Shown here one piece after another: positions 16,355 through 22,172 of a DNA stretch of 36,855 nt. The notes under the pieces were generated by a model. The model worked only from the letters and a program-made list of their open reading frames with translations, did no database searches and was not told the DNA's origin. A program made the translations under genes and the position numbers. Each line of letters opens with the position of its first letter. Position 1 is the first letter of the stretch. Source of the DNA: Candidatus Uhrbacteria bacterium GW2011_GWF2_39_13 (GTDB taxonomy: Bacteria; Patescibacteriota; Patescibacteriia; UBA9934; GWF2-40-263); assembly GCA_000993535.1 (NCBI GenBank), contig LBWG01000009.1, positions 45,800 through 82,654 on the forward strand. The letters run 5' to 3'.

Positions 16355-16870
16355 ATGAAAGGGTATGAACTCCTTTACATTGTAGGAACGCAGTACACTG
16401 ACGAAGAAGTCGGTGGTATCCAAGAGACGATTGCAAAATTCTTGGGAGATTTGAAAGCAAAGGTTCTTCGCAATGAGAATCTTGGTAAAATTCGTCTTGC
16501 GTATCCTATTAAAAAAATCTCTCACGGGTCCTATATTCTTGTGCATTTTGACGCAAATTCTTCCATTGTTCAAGATTTCAATCGACGTCTTGGCTTGATG
16601 GATGAAGTGCTTCGACATACGCTTTTGACACGAGTTTCCGGGGCGCTTGAGAAGACGTTTGAAATCAGTTCTTACGTCCCTCCACTTTCTGAGGAATCTA
16701 AGCAGGAAAAAGAAACAAAACGTCCTTCTTTAAAAACATCTAAGAAATCAGTTCAAGCAGAACTGCCTTCACCACGTCCCGTTTCAATGGAAGAAAGTAG
16801 TATGAGTATGGAAGAACTTGATCAAAAACTTGATCAAATTTTGGAAGGCGATATTGCTAAAAATATTTAA
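16355..16870 (+). CDS. rpsF: Small ribosomal subunit protein bS6 with long C-terminal extension
   Basis: 171 residues from the ATG at 16355 (KGYELLYIVGTQYTDEEV is the standard S6 N-terminus). The S6 ferredoxin-like domain covers about residues 1-100 (LGKIRLAYPIKKISHGSYILVHFDA; RRLGLMDEVLRHTLLTRV). The remaining ~70 residues are a Lys/Ser/Glu-rich tail ending in a helical MEELDQKLDQILEGDIAKNI. Typical S6 is ~95-130 residues, so the tail is long. S6 pairs with S18 in the 30S platform, and rpsR is two genes downstream, as in the usual rpsF-ssb-rpsR operon. There is no Shine-Dalgarno; two leader hairpins precede. The upstream in-frame codon at 16325 lies in the leader and is rejected. Confidence 0.96.
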   Translation: MKGYELLYIVGTQYTDEEVGGIQETIAKFLGDLKAKVLRNENLGKIRLAYPIKKISHGSYILVHFDANSSIVQDFNRRLGLMDEVLRHTLLTRVSGALEKTFEISSYVPPLSEESKQEKETKRPSLKTSKKSVQAELPSPRPVSMEESSMSMEELDQKLDQILEGDIAKNI

Positions 16871-16881
16871 TACGACGCGAT

Positions 16882-17334
16882 ATGTATTCTCTCAATCGTG
16901 CGACCATTATCGGTAATCTGACACGAGAACCAGAAGTTCGACAGATTCCTTCGGGTCAGAGCGTGTGCTCTTTTGCCGTGGCGACCAATCGTTCTTGGGC
17001 ATCTGCTGATGGTCAAAAGCAGGAAGCAAGTGAGTTTCACAACATCGTGGCTTGGGGTAAGCTTGCCGAGATTTGTGCACAATATCTTAATAAAGGTCGT
17101 AAGGTGTATATCGAAGGTCGATTGCAAACACGAGATTGGGAAGGGCAAGATGGAGTACGACGCTATCGTACAGAGATCGTTGCTGAGAACATGATCATTT
17201 TAGATCGTGCTCCAGGCGCAACTCCTTCTATAGGTGGTGGTTCAAAAGTTTTTACCCCACCCACTCCTCCTATGAAAGATGATCCAGCACCAAATCCTGA
17301 CGATGAAATCAAGATTGAAGACATTCCATTTTAA
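16882..17334 (+). CDS. ssb: Single-stranded DNA-binding protein
   Basis: 150 residues. OB-fold domain, residues 1 to ~108: SLNRATIIGNLTREPEVRQIPSGQSVCSFAVATNR, then EFHNIVAWGKLAEICAQYLNKGRKVYIEGRLQTRDW and RYRTEIVAENMIIL, all standard SSB motifs. A flexible Gly/Pro-rich linker leads to the acidic tip DDEIKIEDIPF, which in SSBs recruits replication and repair partners. The protein coats single-stranded DNA in replication, recombination (recA and ruvC are in this window) and repair. It is the middle gene of the rpsF-ssb-rpsR operon, 11 bases after rpsF and 5 bases before rpsR. No Shine-Dalgarno precedes the ATG (GCGATATG context). Confidence 0.97.
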   Translation: MYSLNRATIIGNLTREPEVRQIPSGQSVCSFAVATNRSWASADGQKQEASEFHNIVAWGKLAEICAQYLNKGRKVYIEGRLQTRDWEGQDGVRRYRTEIVAENMIILDRAPGATPSIGGGSKVFTPPTPPMKDDPAPNPDDEIKIEDIPF

Positions 17335-17339
17335 CCTCT

Positions 17340-17570
17340 ATGGCAAACCAAACACCTATTATTCAACGAAAAAAGCAATGTTATTATTGTTTTAATAACA
17401 TTCAGGACATTGACTACAAAGATGTGACGATCTTGCGTCGATTTCTTTCTTCATTCGCAAAAATTGTGGCACGCAAACGTTCAAAAGTGTGTATGACGCA
17501 TCAACGTCAACTCACCAGCGCTATTAAGCGTGCTCGTATTATGGCTTTGTTGCCATTTGTTCAAAAATAG
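17340..17570 (+). CDS. rpsR: Small ribosomal subunit protein bS18
   Basis: 76 residues. Standard S18 layout: an N-terminal CYYC pair, then DIDYKDVTILRRFLSSFAKIVARKRSKVCMTHQRQLTSAIKRARIMALLPFV, which is the conserved core contacting S6 and 16S rRNA in the 30S platform. The start lies 5 bases after the ssb stop and has no Shine-Dalgarno, so translation is probably coupled. It is the last gene of the operon and is followed 4 bases later by a strong terminator. Confidence 0.97.
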   Translation: MANQTPIIQRKKQCYYCFNNIQDIDYKDVTILRRFLSSFAKIVARKRSKVCMTHQRQLTSAIKRARIMALLPFVQK

Positions 17571-17574
17571 TTAG

Positions 17575-17598
17575 AAAGCGGGCATTAGCCCGCTTTTT
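17575..17598 (+). terminator. Terminator after rpsR
   Basis: AAAGCGGGC (17575-17583) pairs with GCCCGCTTT (17588-17596) around the loop ATTA, ending in five T. It stops only 3 bases before the ATG of the next gene. Confidence 0.9.
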
Positions 17599-17601
17599 GA
17601 T

Positions 17602-18552
17602 ATGAACCATCGTCTAAAACGTATTGCTCAAGAGCGCCAAGAAATGAACGAAAGAATTCGTTTGTTTTTTCGTGAACGCGGATATCTTGAGGTGGAAACA
17701 CCTATTCTTGTTGCAAGTCCTGGAATGGAACCAAACCTTACTCCCTTTGAAACGGTTATTTTGGAACCAAACAGAAAGAAGCATCAGGCAGCCTTGATTA
17801 CGAGCCCCGAGTATTCCATGAAAAAATTGTTAGGGAATGGATTTGAAAAAATATTTACGATCACAAAGGTGTTTCGCAATGAAGAATCATTAGGAGGAAT
17901 GCATAACCCTGAGTTCACTATGTTGGAATGGTACCAGCAGGGAGCGGACTATCATGCCTGTATGGATGAAACGCAGGAGCTTTTACAAGTATTGGGATTT
18001 CAACATCCTATTGAACGCGTACGATTACGTGATTTATTTTTGGAGCGGGTTCAGATTGATTTAGATCATATAGACGAGAAAGGTCTTCAGGAGGTGTGTC
18101 AGACTCACGGGATTATTTGGGATCATTCTGATACCCTTTCTGATCTTTTTTATCGTTTATTTTTAGAAAAAATTGAGCCGACTTTTAAAGGGCGTAATCT
18201 GTTTGTCTATGATTATCCTTATTATCAAGCAGCTCTTGCCGCTTTGACACCTGATGCTCGCTATGGACAGCGATTCGAACTCTATCTCAATGGTTTAGAA
18301 TTATGTAATGGATTTACGGAATTAAATGATGCTGTACAGCAGAGAGAACGTTTTAATGAGGAGGCATTGGAACGTCAGAAATTGGAAAAGCCTGTGTTCC
18401 CAATTGACGAGGAGCTTTTGAGGCTGCTACCATCCATGCATACACCGACTTTTGGCAATGCTTTGGGAATCGATCGGCTTCACATGGCGCTGAAAGGGTA
18501 TACACGTATTCAAGAAACGTTGTTGTTTCCCGGAGACTATTTATTTTATTGA
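17602..18552 (+). CDS. epmA: EpmA-type EF-P lysine ligase (lysyl-tRNA synthetase paralogue)
   Basis: 316 residues, a class II aminoacyl-tRNA-synthetase catalytic core of the LysRS type without the N-terminal OB anticodon-binding domain; E. coli EpmA is ~325 residues. Motif 1 is VETPILVASPGMEPNLTPF, motif 2 is FRNEESLGGMHNPEFTMLEWY (residues 91-111) and motif 3 is GNALGIDRL (about 285-293). TSPEYSMKKLL and LELCNGFTELNDA are LysRS/EpmA signatures. Known role of the family: ATP-dependent attachment of a lysine-type residue to a conserved lysine of elongation factor P. The efp gene follows after 9 bases, strongly supporting this. No EpmB is in the window, so lysine versus beta-lysine is undecided. 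The ATG sits 3 bases past the rpsR terminator, with no Shine-Dalgarno. Confidence 0.88.
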   Translation: MNHRLKRIAQERQEMNERIRLFFRERGYLEVETPILVASPGMEPNLTPFETVILEPNRKKHQAALITSPEYSMKKLLGNGFEKIFTITKVFRNEESLGGMHNPEFTMLEWYQQGADYHACMDETQELLQVLGFQHPIERVRLRDLFLERVQIDLDHIDEKGLQEVCQTHGIIWDHSDTLSDLFYRLFLEKIEPTFKGRNLFVYDYPYYQAALAALTPDARYGQRFELYLNGLELCNGFTELNDAVQQRERFNEEALERQKLEKPVFPIDEELLRLLPSMHTPTFGNALGIDRLHMALKGYTRIQETLLFPGDYLFY

Positions 18553-18561
18553 TTATTTGTT

Positions 18562-19128
18562 ATGGCATCACCAAACGATATTAAAAAAGGAACCGTTATC
18601 AACCGAGGTGGAGAACTCTGGCTCGTTATTAATTTTCAACGTGTGAGTCCTGGAAAAGGAAGTTCTTTTGTCCGTACACGTGTCAAACATCTTACAACTG
18701 GTAAGGTGAAGGAAGAAAACATTAAATCTTCCGAAACACTGACATTTGAAGATGTTCAATACAAAAAGATGCAATATCTTTATAACGATGGAAATTTATA
18801 TACATTCATGGATAACCAGACATACGAACAGATTTCCATTACCAAAACAGAGATTGAAGAGACCATTCCTTATTTAAAAGAAGGTCTTGAAGTAAAAGTT
18901 GTGACCCATAATGACAATGCGTTGACAATTGAACCTCCACAGAAAGTTCAGTATACGGTTGTGTACACGGAACCAGCGATAAAAGGAGATACAGCTTCAG
19001 GAAATGTTTTGAAAGAGGCAGAAATGGATAATGGATTGAAGGTAAAAGTTCCTGCGTTTATCAATCAGGGCGATGAAGTTCTTATCAATACAGAGTCTGG
19101 AGATTACGTAGAGCGTGTGAGTAAATAA
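18562..19128 (+). CDS. efp: Translation elongation factor P
   Basis: 188 residues, the normal three-domain length. Domain I (KOW-like) carries the modification loop PGKG with Lys32 at the tip (RVSPGKGSSFVRTRVKHLTTGKVKEENIKSSE). Domain II contains MQYLYNDGNLYTFMDNQTYEQ, and domain III ends GLKVKVPAFINQGDEVLINTESGDYVERV. EF-P enters the ribosomal E site and relieves stalling at consecutive prolines; a Pro-rich lipoprotein stalk is encoded in this window. Lys32 would be the target of the neighbouring EpmA-like ligase. The gene starts 9 bases after epmA, in an apparent two-gene operon, and has no Shine-Dalgarno. Confidence 0.97.
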   Translation: MASPNDIKKGTVINRGGELWLVINFQRVSPGKGSSFVRTRVKHLTTGKVKEENIKSSETLTFEDVQYKKMQYLYNDGNLYTFMDNQTYEQISITKTEIEETIPYLKEGLEVKVVTHNDNALTIEPPQKVQYTVVYTEPAIKGDTASGNVLKEAEMDNGLKVKVPAFINQGDEVLINTESGDYVERVSK

Positions 19129-19132
19129 AATA

Positions 19133-19162
19133 AAAAAGGCCTTCCATACAGGAGGGCTTTTT
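19133..19162 (+). terminator. Terminator after efp
   Basis: An imperfect stem pairs AAAAAGGCCTTCC (left arm to 19145) with GGAGGGCTTTTT (19151-19162), with one bulge and a G:U pair, ending in T5. It may also terminate the convergent minus-strand gene that ends at 19166. Confidence 0.7.
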
Positions 19163-19165
19163 ACG

Positions 19166-19813
19166 TTAGCAGAATTTTCGTTGGATAAATGAAGATCGTC
19201 TATGAGTTCCAATTCGGGTCCAGAAACGATAGAAATAAGAGTGATGGAAATTTCTCAATTGACTGTTTGGATTCTTCGTCCACCGGTTTTGGGAATGAAG
19301 AATGGGTTTAGGCTCAGTCATTTTTTCTGTGTGACTGTTTGAATGTTCCTTATGCCAAGCGCGAACTAGCTCAATAAGTCGTTTACCACATATGGCAACC
19401 AGATCAAATTTTTCAATCTTCGTACCTGAGGGGTGGACACGCACACCAAGCAGGTTATAGGGACCAAAGTTCCTAAATCGATTTAAGATGAACACAATGG
19501 CCCGAGCAGCAGTTGCACCTGTTATTTTGAGGCTCTGTTTATTACGGACTACTTCCATGTAGAGCCGAATTCCACGCACAGGTGTTGTGAGTGCTTTCAG
19601 AGCAAAAGAAAAGAGCTTGGGTATATTTTTCAACCGGAGAGTCAGTTGAATCTCTAACGGGGCACGCCCATTGTCTGGATAGACGATAAGATCAATTTGG
19701 TCACACGTATCTTCCAAACCGTTATGTTCAGTACGACGGTGACGCACTCCTAGCTTGGTGAGAGCTTTCGATACTATTTCCTCAAGAAGCAAACCTGCTT
19801 GATGGTAGACCAC
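19166..19813 (-). CDS. Hypothetical protein with PD-(D/E)XK-like motif
   Basis: 215 residues with a GTG start at 19813, supported by an AGGAG Shine-Dalgarno (19820-19824 on the plus strand) 6 bases away, one of the few strong ones here. DQIDLIVYPDNGRAPLEIQLT gives Asp41-x(12)-Glu54-x-Gln56, the spacing of a PD-(D/E)XK nuclease core with Gln for Lys. An N-terminal helix (LLLEEIVSKALTKLGVRHRRTE) precedes it, as in Holliday-resolvase-like or Vsr-like folds. The last ~55 residues are Asn/His/Arg-rich and low complexity. It lies downstream of recA on the same strand but has its own promoter and is separated by the recA terminator. Not recognised as a named family; the nuclease reading is an inference. 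Confidence 0.65.
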   Translation of the reverse strand: MVYHQAGLLLEEIVSKALTKLGVRHRRTEHNGLEDTCDQIDLIVYPDNGRAPLEIQLTLRLKNIPKLFSFALKALTTPVRGIRLYMEVVRNKQSLKITGATAARAIVFILNRFRNFGPYNLLGVRVHPSGTKIEKFDLVAICGKRLIELVRAWHKEHSNSHTEKMTEPKPILHSQNRWTKNPNSQLRNFHHSYFYRFWTRIGTHRRSSFIQRKFC

Positions 19814-19857
19814 GTCTTTCTCCTGTTTGATGGTGAAAAATAAAGGAACCGAAAACT

Positions 19858-19886
19858 AGCATAGCGTTCTCTTTATTCCTTCGCAA
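19858..19886 (-). promoter_or_regulatory. Promoter for the minus-strand hypothetical gene
   Basis: Read on the minus strand: TTGCGA (19886-19881), 17-bp spacer, TATGCT (19863-19858). The leader of about 40 nt contains the AGGAG ribosome-binding site. Confidence 0.55.
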
Positions 19887-19921
19887 GTATACGGGTAAAC
19901 AAAAATCTTTTAGATAAATAA

Positions 19922-19946
19922 AAAAACAGGATTAAATCCTGTTTTT
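19922..19946 (-). terminator. Terminator of recA
   Basis: A perfect 11-bp stem (19922-19932 with 19936-19946) with loop TAA, followed on the minus strand by a T tract. The recA stop codon TAA overlaps its edge. Confidence 0.85.
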
Positions 19947-21015
19947 ATGATTCCGATGTTTCTGTATCCATGGTTTCTTCCTCAATGACCTTTTGTTCTT
20001 TTGGAGTGAGAATGGATTTTTCGATTTCTGAACGGATCTCTTTCATTAAGTTCGGATTTGCTTTGAGGGTTGCTTTGGCATTTTCTCTTCCTAATCCAAG
20101 TTTTTCGCCTTTAAAATAATAGTTGCTTCCACTTTTTTTAATCACTTCCTGGGGAACACCGATATCCAAAAGATCTCCAGAGATGGAAATTCCTTCATTG
20201 TACATAATATCGAATTCACAGGTTCGAAATGGAGGAGCGACTTTATTTTTTACAATTTTAGCTTTTGTTCTATTTCCAATAATTTGTTCTCCTTGTTTGA
20301 TTTGGGCTGCGCGTCGCACTTCGATACGGATAGACGCATAAAATTTTAGAGCATTTCCCCCTGTAGTTGTTTCTGGATTTCCGAATATGACACCAATTTT
20401 CATTCGGATTTGATTTATAAAAATGACGGTTGTTTTGGATTTATTGATAATTCCTGCAAGTTTACGCAAAGCTTGGCTCATCAAACGTGCTTGAAGTCCC
20501 ATGTGACTGTCTCCCATTTCTCCTTCTATTTCTGCTTTTGGCGTAAGGGCTGCCACGGAATCAATGACAATGACATCTACCGCATTTGAACGAACAAGGG
20601 TTTCTACAATTTCAAGCGCCTGTTCGCCATTATCAGGTTGTGAAATAAAGAGCTCATTGATATTCACTCCAATTTTTTGTGCATATTCAGGGTCAAGAGC
20701 ATGTTCGGCATCAACATAGGCAGCTAATCCTCCTGTTTTTTGCACTTCAGCCACAATATGTTGAGCCAGAGTGGTTTTACCTGAAGATTCTGGACCGTAT
20801 ATTTCAATAATACGTCCTCTGGGAACACCCATAACCCCCAAAGCCAGATCAAGAGACAGACAACCCGTTGAAACAGCTTCTACCTGCATAGTTTTGGCTT
20901 CACCTAAACGCATGATAGAGCCTTCGCCGAAACGTTGTTTAATTTGAGAAATGGCATCCAGTGCCGCACGTGAACGAGCATCTGTTTCAAGTTCTTTTGT
21001 TATTTGTTTTGCCAT
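19945..21015 (-). CDS. recA: Recombinase RecA
   Basis: 356 residues, standard length. Walker A GPESSGKT (residues 74-81), Walker [10 protein letters not shown] (147-154), the L1/L2 region [21 protein letters not shown] and [30 protein letters not shown], and the C-terminal domain ending in an acidic [12 protein letters not shown] tail. It forms ATP-dependent filaments on single-stranded DNA for strand exchange and the SOS response. The ATG at 21015 has no clear Shine-Dalgarno; a TATTAT -10 (plus-strand 21049-21054) may serve it. No LexA-type operator was recognised upstream. The upstream same-strand gene is a small antitoxin-like protein 110 bases away. Confidence 0.98.
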   Translation of the reverse strand: MAKQITKELETDARSRAALDAISQIKQRFGEGSIMRLGEAKTMQVEAVSTGCLSLDLALGVMGVPRGRIIEIYGPESSGKTTLAQHIVAEVQKTGGLAAYVDAEHALDPEYAQKIGVNINELFISQPDNGEQALEIVETLVRSNAVDVIVIDSVAALTPKAEIEGEMGDSHMGLQARLMSQALRKLAGIINKSKTTVIFINQIRMKIGVIFGNPETTTGGNALKFYASIRIEVRRAAQIKQGEQIIGNRTKAKIVKNKVAPPFRTCEFDIMYNEGISISGDLLDIGVPQEVIKKSGSNYYFKGEKLGLGRENAKATLKANPNLMKEIRSEIEKSILTPKEQKVIEEETMDTETSES

Positions 21016-21125
21016 AAATAGAGTGTAGAGACCCCTGTTTTAAGTAAAATAATAGAACCTTTTTGTCGTATCAGCCAGAGTTTAACAAAGCTCCAAGATC
21101 TCTGCAAAAGGGAGATTTGCACATT

Positions 21126-21317
21126 TTAAAATTTTTTTAACATTGACCAGTCCGTTTCCTCATCAGAGAGTGTTTCTTTTTTGACTATTTTCCAAGGAGT
21201 AAACATACCGATGGGTTTGCCGTGTTTCATAATGAGATATTTTTTTTTGCCATTGGGGTTTACGACGCCTGCAAAATTTCTTAAAAAGTCACGAACAGAG
21301 ATAGGTTCAATAGACAT
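21126..21317 (-). CDS. Orphan Phd/YefM-like antitoxin
   Basis: 63 residues. MSIEPISVRDFLRNFAGVVN followed by KKKYLIMKHGKPIGMFTPW matches the pattern of Phd/YefM antitoxins (an N-terminal swapped DNA-binding sheet with a G-P-V/I-hydrophobic strand), then a short acidic C-terminus (SDEETDWSMLKKF) where toxin binding would occur. No toxin gene is adjacent: recA lies downstream and the RodZ-like gene upstream. It may be a solitary transcriptional regulator or a residual addiction module. A palindromic ATTGTC site lies ~50 bp upstream and could be its operator. No Shine-Dalgarno is seen. Short length limits certainty. Confidence 0.65.
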   Translation of the reverse strand: MSIEPISVRDFLRNFAGVVNPNGKKKYLIMKHGKPIGMFTPWKIVKKETLSDEETDWSMLKKF

Positions 21318-21365
21318 AGGAAGGGTGATTACGTCTTACGATCAACGATGCCATAGTGTCTGATT

Positions 21366-21389
21366 ATTGTCAAATAATTGTCTGACAAT
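21366..21389. promoter_or_regulatory. Candidate operator: ATTGTC repeats with palindrome
   Basis: ATTGTC occurs at 21366-21371 and again at 21377-21382, the second copy forming the palindrome ATTGTC-T-GACAAT (21377-21389). It lies 49 bp upstream of the antitoxin-like gene, a usual place for autorepressor binding. Confidence 0.4.
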
Positions 21390-21417
21390 CTAAAAGAAAA
21401 ATAACAGATGGACATTT

Positions 21418-21446
21418 TTAAAAGAAAACAACCCATGCGGGTTGTT
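21418..21446 (-). terminator. Terminator of the RodZ-like gene
   Basis: AACAACCC (21427-21434) pairs with GGGTTGTT (21439-21446) around ATGC. Read on the minus strand it is followed by a T-rich tract. Confidence 0.75.
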
Positions 21447-21462
21447 AAAAAGGAAAGAAAAT

Positions 21463-22152
21463 CTAAGGGGCTAAACTAAAAAGGTGATCTTGTTGGAGGA
21501 CGACTCTGCGATACTCTATCGCGGGTTGAGAATAACGTTTCGCGGATTCAATAGAGATCACATTAAGTCCTCGTTCAAGAGCAATATCTGTTTCAAACGT
21601 CCCATTTTGTGAAAGAAGAATATCAACTCCGTTTACTTTTACCCGCGCCCCTTCTTGTGCTTGTCCTGTTACGGTAATTAAAGCTTCTTGAGTGAGAATT
21701 CCATCTGGTGGTTCATAGACAACCAGATCTGGTGGTGAAACGATTGAACGAATTTGAGATCCTAGATAGGTGGTCATTGCAAGAGCAAGTAACACAATGG
21801 CAAACATTTTTATAAAACGACTTGGCACGAGAAATTGAAAAGAGTGTGTTCTTTCTCGTGGAAAGTTGTTATTTTTTTTAAAGTCGCACGTTCCACATTC
21901 AGATTCAAATTGTTTTAAAAAATAATCCGTATTTCCTCCTAAGGATTGAACGTAGATTTTTAAAAAATTACGGGCATACACAGGATCAGGTAAACGAATG
22001 TAATCTCCATTTTCAAACGATTTGAGGATATTTTTATTGATTTTCGTTGTTTGTGCCATTTCAGAAAGAGTTTTGTTTGTACAGTGTCGTATCGCCTTAA
22101 GTTTCTCTCCAAGAGATTGTGTGTAATCAAATTTTCGGATGACAAATGTCAT
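21463..22152 (-). CDS. RodZ-like helix-turn-helix membrane protein
   Basis: 229 residues. Residues ~12-85 form a helix-turn-helix of the RodZ/HTH_25 kind (LGEKLKAIRHCTNKTLSEMAQTTKINKNILKSFENGDYIRLPDPVYARNFLKIYVQSLG). One transmembrane helix follows at ~114-131 (KMFAIVLLALAMTTYLG). The outer domain of ~90 residues is Ig-like (VVYEPPDGILTQEALITVTGQAQEGARVKVNGVDI...FETDIALERGLNVISIESA), as in many CPR and Firmicute homologues instead of the E. coli RodZ tail. Role by family: cytoskeleton-membrane link in cell-shape control. It lies 20 bases downstream of ftsK on the same strand, so cell division and shape genes are probably co-transcribed. Cys87 and Cys89 sit just before the membrane segment. 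No strong Shine-Dalgarno. Confidence 0.8.
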   Translation of the reverse strand: MTFVIRKFDYTQSLGEKLKAIRHCTNKTLSEMAQTTKINKNILKSFENGDYIRLPDPVYARNFLKIYVQSLGGNTDYFLKQFESECGTCDFKKNNNFPRERTHSFQFLVPSRFIKMFAIVLLALAMTTYLGSQIRSIVSPPDLVVYEPPDGILTQEALITVTGQAQEGARVKVNGVDILLSQNGTFETDIALERGLNVISIESAKRYSQPAIEYRRVVLQQDHLFSLAP

Positions 22153-22172
22153 AGTTTAAACATCTTACGTCT

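Noticed and set aside
21016-21125. LexA/SOS operator before recA
   Set aside because: Neither the Gram-positive nor the E. coli type LexA palindrome could be recognised in the upstream region.
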